Origin: an uncultured Treponema sp.
GTDB lineage: Bacteria; Spirochaetota; Spirochaetia; Treponematales; Treponemataceae
Direction of reading: 5' to 3'
Assembly: GCA_937894335.1 (NCBI GenBank)
Contig: CALCRU010000021.1
Coordinates: 1 to 8,717 of the forward strand
Length of the DNA stretch: 8,717 nt
In this document: positions 1 through 6,552 of the stretch, one piece after another
How positions within the stretch are numbered: the first letter of the stretch is position 1
Layout of the letters: every line of letters starts with the position of its first letter
The notes under the pieces: model-generated
What the model saw: only the letters and a program-made list of their open reading frames with translations
What the model was told of the DNA's origin: nothing
The model's database searches: none
Translations under genes and position numbers: made by a program

Positions 1-7
1 CCGTCGA

Positions 8-39
8 GTTTAAAAGCCCGAAATTGCGGGCTTTTAAAC
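8..39. terminator. Symmetrical hairpin, possible weak bidirectional terminator
   Basis: A perfect 13-bp inverted repeat (8-20 and 27-39) encloses a 6-nt loop. Its inner GCCCG/CGGGC stem is followed on either strand by CTTTT, so it could act as a short-tailed intrinsic terminator in both directions. No coding sequence reaches it within the window, so it probably belongs to a gene ending before position 1. The T-tract has only four residues, so termination would be weak. Confidence 0.5.
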
Positions 40-53
40 GTCGCATTTTCAAA

Positions 54-87
54 GTAGCCTCTAAAAACTGAAGTTTTTAGAGGCTAC
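54..87. repeat. Long perfect inverted repeat without T-tract
   Basis: Arms 54-69 and 72-87 are exact reverse complements, closing on a TGAA-type tetraloop (CTGAAG). No T-run follows on either strand, so it is not a classical intrinsic terminator. It could be an mRNA 3'-end stabilising stem or a copy of a dispersed palindromic repeat. Only one copy is in this window, so the repeat-family idea is inference. Confidence 0.5.
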
Positions 88-113
88 CATAAGTAAAACG
101 CTAAACCTAATTT

Positions 114-146
114 AGCCCTCTGCTTAAAGAGCGGTGGGCTTTTTTT
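114..146 (+). terminator. Rho-independent terminator of an upstream gene
   Basis: The stem AGCCC/GGGCT (114-118 with 136-140) continues past one T-T mismatch into a second helix (120-124 with 130-134), with a 5-nt loop and seven T residues from 140 to 146. The orientation is plus strand, so it ends a transcript entering from the left and separates it from the ispG promoter at 205-233. Confidence 0.75.
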
Positions 147-204
147 ATGCCTTTTATGCATACAGAAGCGGATGACGTATATCACTACTGACTGTCTTCC
201 GTTA

Positions 205-233
205 TTGCTGTAAAGCCCACAGTCTGATATAAT
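205..233 (+). promoter_or_regulatory. Promoter of ispG, extended -10, probably leaderless
   Basis: A perfect extended -10 element, TGATATAAT (225-233), is preceded by TTGCTG at 205-210 with a 17-bp spacer. Only six bases lie between the -10 and the ispG ATG at 240. Transcription normally starts about 7 nt after the -10, which here is the A of the ATG, so the mRNA would have no leader. No Shine-Dalgarno sequence is visible upstream of the ATG, which agrees. Confidence 0.65.
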
Positions 234-239
234 GAAGTC

Positions 240-1352
240 ATGCAGCAGAAGAAGACCCGTACCGTAACACTGGGCGGTTACCATGGAATTACAAAAATCA
301 GCATAGGTTCAGGACATCCCGTTACTATTCAGACAATGTGGAAGGACGGCATTGCTGATGTAACTGAAGAAAGCGAAAAACTGAATCAGATTGTAAGGGA
401 AATGAATTCTCTTAAAATGCTGGGATGCGATATAATCCGCTTTGCAGTTCCAGATGCGGAAAGTGCAGGGGCCTTGCGTCTTATTCAGTCCCGAACAGAC
501 ATTCCCCTTGTTGCAGACATTCACTTTGACTACAAACTTGCCTTGGCCTGCTTAGACGACAGTCTTCCTGGAACAGCACCTGCCGCAATAAGAATAAATC
601 CTGGCAACATAGGAAGCATTGATCGGGTTAAGTGCGTTGTTGAAGCCTGCGCAAAACACGGTTCTGCAGTCCGCATAGGAGTAAATTCCGGCTCCCTGCC
701 CAAGGAACTACAGGCTCAAGTGGAGGAAGGAAAAATCTCTCGGGCGCAGGCACTTGCACAGGCCGCTATAGACGAAGCCTCGGTTTTTGACAGTCTGGGC
801 TTTAAAAATGTGGCAGTAAGCATAAAGGCGTCTTCTGTATGCGAAACCGTCGAAGCAAACAGAGCTTTTTCTGCTCTGAGCGATATGCCCCTTCACCTAG
901 GTGTTACCGAAGCAGGTCCCCTTATTACGGGCGTAGTAAAGTCAACACTGGCATTTAGCACCCTTCTTTGCCAGGGCATTGGAAACACAATCCGCGTAAG
1001 CCTTTCTTCTTCTCCAGAAAACGAGGTGATTGCAGGACGAGAAATCCTGCACGAATGCGGACTAAGAGAAGGGGGCGTTACACTGGTAAGTTGTCCCCGT
1101 TGTGGCAGAATTGGCTTTGATGTTCACTCTTTTATGGAACGCTGGCAGACGGAACTTCTTTCTTTAAAAAAGAATGTAACCATTGCAGTAATGGGTTGTG
1201 TTGTTAATGGACCCGGAGAAGGTAAACATGCTGATTTGGGCATTGCAGGCGGCGGTGACAAGGTGATTTTGTTCCGCAAAGGCAAAATAATCCGAACAAT
1301 TCCCGCCAAAGATGCCGATATTGAATTCAGAAAAGAACTGGAGTTGTTGTAA
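240..1352 (+). CDS. ispG: 4-hydroxy-3-methylbut-2-enyl diphosphate synthase (IspG/GcpE)
   Basis: IspG is the cytoplasmic [4Fe-4S] enzyme that reduces MEcPP to HMBPP, the penultimate step of the MEP isoprenoid pathway. The 370-residue length is typical of the bacterial two-domain form. An N-terminal TIM-barrel carries VADIHFDY near residues 91-98 and RINPGNIG near 118-125. The C-terminal domain has the cluster ligands C285 and C288 (SCPRCGR), C320 (MGCVVNGPGE) and E327. The start is forced: an in-frame TGA lies at 225-227, and the next methionine, residue 33, would delete the conserved N-terminus. It is expressed from the extended -10 promoter just upstream, apparently without a leader. Its stop codon abuts the ATG of the next gene, so the two probably form an operon. 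The family assignment is firm; the electron donor (flavodoxin or ferredoxin) cannot be told from the sequence. Confidence 0.97.
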   Translation: MQQKKTRTVTLGGYHGITKISIGSGHPVTIQTMWKDGIADVTEESEKLNQIVREMNSLKMLGCDIIRFAVPDAESAGALRLIQSRTDIPLVADIHFDYKLALACLDDSLPGTAPAAIRINPGNIGSIDRVKCVVEACAKHGSAVRIGVNSGSLPKELQAQVEEGKISRAQALAQAAIDEASVFDSLGFKNVAVSIKASSVCETVEANRAFSALSDMPLHLGVTEAGPLITGVVKSTLAFSTLLCQGIGNTIRVSLSSSPENEVIAGREILHECGLREGGVTLVSCPRCGRIGFDVHSFMERWQTELLSLKKNVTIAVMGCVVNGPGEGKHADLGIAGGGDKVILFRKGKIIRTIPAKDADIEFRKELELL

Positions 1353-2450
1353 ATGCAAAAGACTTTTTGTAGAATCATTTTTCTTTTCCTTGCAGCTTTT
1401 GCTTTCTCTTCCGCATTTGGACAGACAAAACCCAAAGAGGGCGACGAGGACTGGCGTCTACTTATTAAGGCCCAGAACGCCTTTGACGATTCCGATTTTG
1501 GAACAGCCCTTTCCTATGCCGAAAAGGCAAAGCAGAGCCGCAGGCAGGAAATAGACTGGAAGGTTTACGAACTAGAAAACACCCTTAAGAATTCAAAAGT
1601 CAGAAAGGCTAACGACAATCTGGAAGATGTTCTTGAGGCCCTTCCCTGTTACAGTGTAACAGCATTTCAAATTGCCAACTCTTATGTGTCTTCCTACGGA
1701 TATGCTTTTTTTGAAAACTCCTTTTCCAAACTTATCAGTTTTGTAGACTCCCTTAGGGTCTACCCCGAGGCAGACTGTCTTATAGGTAAAGTTTACGAAC
1801 TTGACGGAGAAACAAAACTTGCACTCCAGTTTCTGAGTGATGCATACAAGTCGGCAGACAGGCTTGATGTTCCCGACCAAAAGTACGACATACTCTACGA
1901 TCTTGCTCTTTTAAGCGAAAACCTTGGAGACTACGAGGCTTACGAAACCTATCTTCTGCTCATTCTTAAGGACGATTCCCAGTATACAAACACGGCTTAC
2001 CTTAATGCTCTTGTGCGAACCATAAGCATTGACCAGCCCGGTCAGATGGAAAAATTCTTCAAACTTTACCGCTCCAACAGGGGAGTTTCTCTTAGGGCTC
2101 TTTCTAGCCTTGCAGAGTATTACTCTCGCATAGGACAGTCAGAAAAAAGTCTTAAGGCATCTGCCTTGGGTACTGTAATTGCTTACACCATGCTTTACGA
2201 GGCCATGCAGAACCGCCGCACAGCTTGGGTCTATACAAACCTTGAGTCCATGCTTTCTCTTGCAGGAACATATTCAGACATTCTTGTTTGGGGTAACGAA
2301 AACCGAGTCTGGGAACTTTTCTGCGAGTTTGGAGATGCCGCATCATCTTCAGGAAACCTTGTCTTTGCAAACGAACTTTTCAAGGCCCTTGCTTCTTCTA
2401 TACCAGAAGAATACTGGCGTAAGAGGGCAGAGCAGCGTCTTATTCGCTAA
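1353..2450 (+). CDS. Exported TPR-like repeat protein, function unknown
   Basis: This 365-residue protein begins with a signal peptide: basic MQKTFCR, a hydrophobic core through about residue 20, and a likely signal peptidase I site after AFG (residue 23). There is no lipobox, so it is predicted periplasmic or surface-exposed. The mature part is almost wholly alpha-helical with degenerate TPR-like helical pairs, roughly residues 32-62 (WRLLIKAQNAFDDSDFGTAL), 139-170, 178-206 and 246-270. It has no catalytic motif, so a scaffold or binding role is likely. The ATG follows the ispG stop directly (zero spacing), with GGAG at 1340-1343 inside ispG as ribosome-binding site, which suggests translational coupling. 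A functional link to isoprenoid synthesis is not evident. It ends 3 bp from the end of the convergent outer-membrane gene. Confidence 0.8.
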   Translation: MQKTFCRIIFLFLAAFAFSSAFGQTKPKEGDEDWRLLIKAQNAFDDSDFGTALSYAEKAKQSRRQEIDWKVYELENTLKNSKVRKANDNLEDVLEALPCYSVTAFQIANSYVSSYGYAFFENSFSKLISFVDSLRVYPEADCLIGKVYELDGETKLALQFLSDAYKSADRLDVPDQKYDILYDLALLSENLGDYEAYETYLLLILKDDSQYTNTAYLNALVRTISIDQPGQMEKFFKLYRSNRGVSLRALSSLAEYYSRIGQSEKSLKASALGTVIAYTMLYEAMQNRRTAWVYTNLESMLSLAGTYSDILVWGNENRVWELFCEFGDAASSSGNLVFANELFKALASSIPEEYWRKRAEQRLIR

Positions 2451-2453
2451 GTG

Positions 2454-4010
2454 TTAGTAGCCTAATCCGATTCCTATGTAGAGTTCCCATGCGCTTATGT
2501 CGTTACGCCATGAGGTCTCTAGGAATTTGCCCAGAACTTTTCTTCCCACATCTACGCCAAAACTTGCTCTAACAACATAACTCTTCCATCTTGCAGGATG
2601 AACAAGCACTTCCAGTCCTGCCGTGTAGAATCCGTCCTTAAGTGAAAATGTTTTGCCAGTTGCGGTGTTGTTTGTAAGTGCAACATCAATAAATGGGGCA
2701 ATCTGTAGCTCAAAGTCCAGATAGGGAAAAAGTTTGTGAGGAATCCATGTTAGAACCTTAACAAAGCCGTTACGCTCTTCGTAAGGTCCAAAAAGTTTTA
2801 GTCCCCAGTTTACCCAGTCTGTAGTAACAATGTGAACAGGAACATCAATGTTGAACACAAGGGCCTGAGAGGTGTTTCTTTGCACATGAGAATCCCTTAT
2901 GCCTCTAAGCCTTTCTGTAATGCTTGTGGTGGTGTTGTATGCTGTGTAGACGAATATGTCAGAGGTAATGGCTGCGTACTTCCATGCCTTGTAGAGTTTT
3001 ACCTCTATGTTGGCATTTACAGAAATTGACTCGCTGTTAAAATTCCATGCGGCGCCACTTCCTGCAGTAAATGAAAATCCATTCCTAAAGTTTCCCTTCC
3101 AGTTTATGCGAGATGCGCTTATGCTTTGGTCTATGCTTACAGTTGGTCCCTTTAGTCCTGAGTAGGAAATTATGTTGTCCGTAGGATCCCAGTTGTAGGT
3201 AAAGGTAACCGAGGGCACATATGAAACGGGAATGTTGCCGTCTAATGTTCCCAAACTTAAGGGAAGAGAAAGTCCTGCCTTTTCGGTAAGATAGAATCCG
3301 TCGTTGTACTGATTGTATTCCGTCTTTTTAGTAAGTGACTGAGTAAAGGAGACAATCAATTTCTGTGAGCCTAGGGGAATTGCCGTAGAAAGTCCAGCGC
3401 TGTAGCTAAGATTTGGCTCGCTGTTACCGATGACCCAATCAAAAGAAAAGTCGTTGCTAAAGGAGTTTTCAAGGGGACCTGTGGTAAAGGGATAGGCGTA
3501 TCCCAAATTGAATCCTATGTGATGATTTTCAGATGAATCGTAGGAGTAGTTTATGTCGGCATTAAGAGGCTCCATAAGTCCCAAAAAGTTCGAGTCTTTA
3601 ACCTTAAGTTTTATGTTAAGTCCTGAGTTGGAGTTGTATGTTGCAAATGGCAATAGCAAAAAGTGAAAGGAATCTTTTAGGGTGTAGGTAAGAGCCACCG
3701 GAGTTATTCCGTCTTCTGGCGCAAGAAATGTGTGAGATTCTTCTACTGTTTCAAACTGTCTTGTGTTTTCCAGTGCGGAAGTAATGTTTGCAATGTAGGC
3801 TTCAAGTTCCTTTTGAGAATTGAATTTTTTTTCAGTATCAACTTTTATAATCCTGTTTACTGCGGATTCTTTTGTAAGTCCCCTTATGTCGTAACTTACG
3901 CCTGAAATTTTGTAGATTGCTTCTGTCTCTTCCTGAGCAAACGCTCCTGCCACTGACAAAAGAAAAACTGCAAGATGCAAGAATAAACGCTTTCCCTTTT
4001 TTAAATTCAT
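2454..4010 (-). CDS. Omp85-like outer-membrane beta-barrel protein with one POTRA-like domain
   Basis: This is a 518-residue exported protein. The signal peptide runs to AFA (residue 25), before QEE. Residues about 32-97 (YKISGVSYDIRGLTKESAVN and onward, ending NTRQFETVEES) have the beta-alpha-alpha-beta look of one POTRA domain. The rest alternates polar and aromatic residues as in a beta-barrel. Omp85-like points are NFLGLMEPL near residues 141-149, LRGIRDS at 368-374 (compare the VRGF/Y motif of barrel loop L6), a later IAPFIDVAL, and a terminal YIGIGLGY like an outer-membrane sorting strand. BamA usually has five POTRAs, so this is not BamA itself; it may be a TamA-like or lineage-specific protein. 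It lies 1 nt after rfbB with GGAG 9 nt upstream of the ATG, so it should be co-translated with the rhamnose genes. The exact function is not recognised. Confidence 0.75.
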   Translation of the reverse strand: MNLKKGKRLFLHLAVFLLSVAGAFAQEETEAIYKISGVSYDIRGLTKESAVNRIIKVDTEKKFNSQKELEAYIANITSALENTRQFETVEESHTFLAPEDGITPVALTYTLKDSFHFLLLPFATYNSNSGLNIKLKVKDSNFLGLMEPLNADINYSYDSSENHHIGFNLGYAYPFTTGPLENSFSNDFSFDWVIGNSEPNLSYSAGLSTAIPLGSQKLIVSFTQSLTKKTEYNQYNDGFYLTEKAGLSLPLSLGTLDGNIPVSYVPSVTFTYNWDPTDNIISYSGLKGPTVSIDQSISASRINWKGNFRNGFSFTAGSGAAWNFNSESISVNANIEVKLYKAWKYAAITSDIFVYTAYNTTTSITERLRGIRDSHVQRNTSQALVFNIDVPVHIVTTDWVNWGLKLFGPYEERNGFVKVLTWIPHKLFPYLDFELQIAPFIDVALTNNTATGKTFSLKDGFYTAGLEVLVHPARWKSYVVRASFGVDVGRKVLGKFLETSWRNDISAWELYIGIGLGY

Positions 4011-4011
4011 T

Positions 4012-5133
4012 CTATCTGTCTCCGTAATTTTTTTCTATCCAGTTTTTATATGCACCTGACTGAATGTGTTCAATCCATTGGGTGTTTTTAAGGTACCATT
4101 TTACGGTAAGGCGAAGTCCTTGTTCAAAAGTCATCTTTCTTTCCCAGCCAAGTTCCTTTTTTATTTTTGAACAGTCGATTGCATACCGCGCATCGTGACC
4201 AGGTCTGTCCTTTACATGAGTGATTGTCTTTTCAATGTCAGCCTGATTAAGCCCTGCTTCCTGAGCTGTAATTTCTATTAGCTTGTGCAGAAGGGTAATG
4301 TTCTGCCATTCGTTTTCGCCGCCGATGTTGTATTTTTCACCGCATTTTCCGCTGTTAACAATCTGCCATACAGCCCTGTTGTGGTCTTCTACATAAATCC
4401 AGTCGCGTATGTTTTTTCCTTCTCCGTATACGGGAAGATTTTTTTTCTGCGTCATGTTAAGCACCATAAGGGGAATTAGCTTTTCTGGAAACTGATATGG
4501 TCCGTAGTTATTGGTACAGTTTGAAAGCGTCACCGGAAGTGCATAGGTGTGGCTGTATGCCATTACAAGATGGTCGCTAGAGGCCTTGCTTGCAGAATAT
4601 GGTGAGCGTGGATCGTAAGGAGTGTCTTCCCTAAAGTATCCCGTGTCTCCCAAAGAGCCGTATACTTCATCCGTAGAAATGTGATGGAAGAGGACATCTT
4701 CTCTTGGTTCTGCAAGAGAGCAGTTCCAGAAGTTTCTTGCCACATCAAGAAGAGTGTATGTTCCTAGAATGTTTGTTTTTACAAAAGCCTCAGGTCCAAG
4801 AATGGAACGGTCAACATGACTTTCTGCCGCAAAGTGAATTACAGTGTCTATGTCGTACTTTTTAAAAATTGCTTCCATTGCAGGACGGTCTGTTATGTCT
4901 GCATGCTCAAAAAAATATTTTGTGCCACCAAACTGCTTCTGCACTTGCTCAAGGTTTTCTCCGTTTCCAGCGTAAGTTAGGCTGTCAACATTGATGACAT
5001 TTCCTGTAAAGCCAGAGTCATTAAATGCTTCTTCACCAGTGGCGCTAAGCCCGAACAGATAGTTTATGAAGTTGCTACCTATGAATCCGCATCCGCCCGT
5101 TACAAGAATGTTCTTAAGTTTTCTCTGTGACAT
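4012..5133 (-). CDS. rfbB: dTDP-glucose 4,6-dehydratase
   Basis: This is an extended short-chain dehydrogenase/reductase that converts dTDP-D-glucose to dTDP-4-keto-6-deoxyglucose, step 2 of dTDP-L-rhamnose synthesis, in the cytoplasm with bound NAD. From the chosen start it has 373 residues. The NAD motif TGGCGFIG is at 12-19, HFAAESHVDRS at 100-110, the catalytic triad T154-D155-E156 in STDEVYG, and the YxxxK pair Y179/K183. A reading frame extends upstream to 5190, but the ATG at 5131-5133 is preferred: AAGGGAG sits 8 nt upstream, it begins right before the Rossmann strand as in the family, and it avoids a 44-bp overlap with rfbD. It lies 13 bp after rfbD. A short insert (about residues 28-45) makes it somewhat long. 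It is probably named rfbB or rmlB depending on convention. Confidence 0.95.
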   Translation of the reverse strand: MSQRKLKNILVTGGCGFIGSNFINYLFGLSATGEEAFNDSGFTGNVINVDSLTYAGNGENLEQVQKQFGGTKYFFEHADITDRPAMEAIFKKYDIDTVIHFAAESHVDRSILGPEAFVKTNILGTYTLLDVARNFWNCSLAEPREDVLFHHISTDEVYGSLGDTGYFREDTPYDPRSPYSASKASSDHLVMAYSHTYALPVTLSNCTNNYGPYQFPEKLIPLMVLNMTQKKNLPVYGEGKNIRDWIYVEDHNRAVWQIVNSGKCGEKYNIGGENEWQNITLLHKLIEITAQEAGLNQADIEKTITHVKDRPGHDARYAIDCSKIKKELGWERKMTFEQGLRLTVKWYLKNTQWIEHIQSGAYKNWIEKNYGDR

Positions 5134-5146
5134 TTGGCTTTCTCCC

Positions 5147-6109
5147 TTACTGCTCAGATTTAAATCTTGGTGACTTAATGAATTTTTCAAGGCTTTCGTC
5201 CCACTCTGGAATTTTTATCTTAAGCGCTTTCTGAATTTTTTCTTTGCTTAGCACCGAATATGCAGGCCTTTGTGCAGGAGTGGGGTAGTCCGAAGTTGCG
5301 CAGGGTTCTACTGTACAGGTGTTTGAAATGCGTTCGTATTTTTTTCCTAACTCGTAGATTTTTTTTGCAAAGTCAAACCAGGTAATGTCTCCCATGTTGG
5401 TGAAGTGGTAGATTCCGTAGGGAATGGCGCTGTTTTTTCCAAAGAGTCCTGTGGCTCTTTCTGAAGTCTGGATTATTTTTATGATGACGCCAGCCAGATC
5501 AATTGCGCAAGTTGGAGTTCCTCTCTGGTCGTTTACAACCTTTACGGAAGGATTGCTGTTCATTGCCTTGGTCATGGTGTAGACGAAATTTTTTCCGTCA
5601 AAGCCGTAAAGCCATGCCGTGCGCAGAATGTAATACTGGGTCATTTCTTTTTGAACTGAATCTTCGCCTAAAGATTTTGTTTTTCCGTAGACGCCAAGGG
5701 GAGCCTTTGGAGTTGTTTCTGTGTAGGGTTCAGAGCCTTTTCCGTCAAACACATAGTCCGTAGAAATGTGAATCATCTTTGCACCGATCTGTCTTGCGGT
5801 TCTGGCTATGTTCCTTGGTCCGGCTTCGTTAAGTTTTGTGGCAAGTTCTTCGCTACTTTCTGCCCTGTTTACATCTGTAAAGGCTGCACAGTTTATGACC
5901 CACTTTATTTTTCCGTGAGTTTTTCCCTTGCTTACGGCTCCTCCCGTTTTTGTAGCAGTGCTGTCGTGGGAAGAAGCAAAGGCTTCTAGAGCAAGGGGAT
6001 CCGTTATGTCCACATCAGTGTCTGTTCCCACCCAGGGAATGGAATTATCATCAAGCTGTCTTGCAATTTCGCTTCCCAACATTCCTTTACAGCCAATTAG
6101 CCAAACCAT
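5147..6109 (-). CDS. rfbD: dTDP-4-dehydrorhamnose reductase
   Basis: RmlD/RfbD is the NAD(P)H-dependent reductase that makes dTDP-L-rhamnose in the last step of the pathway, feeding surface polysaccharide or glycosylation. The 320 residues show the nucleotide motif GCKGMLG (6-12), INCAAFTDVNRAES (72-85), STDYVFDG (116-123), the catalytic Y141 and K145 in YGKTK, and a C-terminal AQRPAYSVLS substrate segment. It is longer than the usual ~290 because of a low-complexity, Thr/Ser/Gly/Lys-rich insert at about residues 46-67, between the nucleotide-binding half-motifs. The ATG has GAGGT 6 nt upstream and is the first gene after the promoter at 6131-6159, so it leads the operon. The sugar-pathway partners rfbA and rfbC are not present in the window. 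Confidence 0.95.
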   Translation of the reverse strand: MVWLIGCKGMLGSEIARQLDDNSIPWVGTDTDVDITDPLALEAFASSHDSTATKTGGAVSKGKTHGKIKWVINCAAFTDVNRAESSEELATKLNEAGPRNIARTARQIGAKMIHISTDYVFDGKGSEPYTETTPKAPLGVYGKTKSLGEDSVQKEMTQYYILRTAWLYGFDGKNFVYTMTKAMNSNPSVKVVNDQRGTPTCAIDLAGVIIKIIQTSERATGLFGKNSAIPYGIYHFTNMGDITWFDFAKKIYELGKKYERISNTCTVEPCATSDYPTPAQRPAYSVLSKEKIQKALKIKIPEWDESLEKFIKSPRFKSEQ

Positions 6110-6130
6110 CAGAATACCTCACGAGGTTTC

Positions 6131-6159
6131 ATTATAGCGTTTTTTATGCTGAATTTCAA
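6131..6159 (-). promoter_or_regulatory. Strong sigma-70-type promoter of the rfbD-rfbB-OMP operon
   Basis: Read on the minus strand, TTGAAA (6154-6159) and a perfect TATAAT (6131-6136) are separated by exactly 17 bp. Predicted initiation near 6124 gives a leader of about 15 nt containing the GAGGT ribosome-binding site. This is the best promoter match in the window. Confidence 0.8.
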
Positions 6160-6172
6160 TTTTTTTGCAGGG

Positions 6173-6250
6173 GTTTAATCGGCCTTATTTTATTCTTTAC
6201 GCTCAGGTTACACGGACGCTCGCTACTTGAGGCGCTGTAAAAAAAAACAG
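6173..6250 (+). repeat. Left copy of an extended direct repeat flanking the toxin-antitoxin pair
   Basis: The exact core CGCTCGCTACTTGAGGCGC is at 6217-6235, followed by TGT and an A-tract. Ten bases before the core starts GTTACAC (6207-6213), and 27 bp before that GTTTAAT (6173-6179). The right copy has the same order with nearly the same spacing (GCCTAAC, 28 bp, GTTATGT, core, TGT plus A-tract). The core can fold as a short imperfect hairpin (CGCTC/GAGGCG). The GTT- and AAC-type heptamers recall integron recombination boxes, but the match is only partial. Confidence 0.7.
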
Positions 6251-6278
6251 TCAAGTCAGGCTTGTCTGGATTTTTTTT
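6239..6278 (+). terminator. Hairpin with A-tract and T-tract ahead of the toxin-antitoxin genes
   Basis: Stem 6248-6255 with 6261-6268 (one T-T mismatch, 5-nt loop) is followed by GA and eight T residues (6271-6278) and preceded by nine A residues (6239-6247). It would terminate on both strands. No gene reads into it here from the left, since rfbD is divergent, so it may insulate the toxin-antitoxin pair from read-through or be the tail of a former neighbour. Confidence 0.55.
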
Positions 6279-6286
6279 AGAATTTA

Positions 6287-6295
6287 TGCTATTAT
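6287..6295 (+). promoter_or_regulatory. Extended -10 of the toxin-antitoxin operon
   Basis: TGCTATTAT matches the extended -10 pattern TGnTATnnT with one departure from consensus. No good -35 is present at 17 bp (TGGATT at 6267-6272). Predicted initiation near 6302 leaves a ~14-nt leader holding GGAGG. The T-tract of the hairpin lies directly upstream. Confidence 0.5.
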
Positions 6296-6315
6296 TTTGA
6301 GTATTGGAGGTGCTT

Positions 6316-6552
6316 ATGTCTGATTTGGCTTATTCATATTATAATCAACTTGATACGCTTGACCTGCCGGACTTAGAAATTCTTTTTGATAAAATAAGCA
6401 ATTTGATTTTTTCAAAAAAAGAATCAAGATCTTCAGAAATTGAAAACGGATTATCTTTCTTCAACAGTATAAAAGGCAGTGTCACTTCTGAAATAAATGC
6501 AAAAGAAGAGTTAGAATCTGCACTGGATGAAAAATATGCGTATTCTAATTGA
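6316..6552 (+). CDS. Probable antitoxin of a PIN-type toxin-antitoxin pair
   Basis: This small acidic 78-residue protein begins MSDLAYSYYNQLDTLDLPDL and ends EEL-ESALDEKYAYSN. The ATG at 6316 is chosen because GGAGG (6306-6310) lies 5 nt upstream; an in-frame TTG at 6304 overlaps that site and is unlikely. It is predicted mostly helical. No classical DNA-binding fold (ribbon-helix-helix, AbrB or HTH) can be recognised, and the family is not identified. The antitoxin role is inferred from size, position upstream of the PIN gene, and a 17-nt overlap with it. The C-terminal tail resembles the REEKYG-like ends of small proteins often encoded before PIN toxins. The gene is AT-rich compared with the rfb and ispG genes, suggesting horizontal acquisition. 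Confidence 0.7.
   Translation: MSDLAYSYYNQLDTLDLPDLEILFDKISNLIFSKKESRSSEIENGLSFFNSIKGSVTSEINAKEELESALDEKYAYSN

Noticed and set aside
1124..1435. 103-codon minus-strand frame across the ispG end
   Set aside because: It is a shadow of ispG and the following gene, with no start signals and no coherent domain.
6304..6315. TTG start four codons upstream of the antitoxin ATG
   Set aside because: The TTG overlaps the GGAGG that serves the ATG at 6316, so it cannot have its own ribosome-binding site there.
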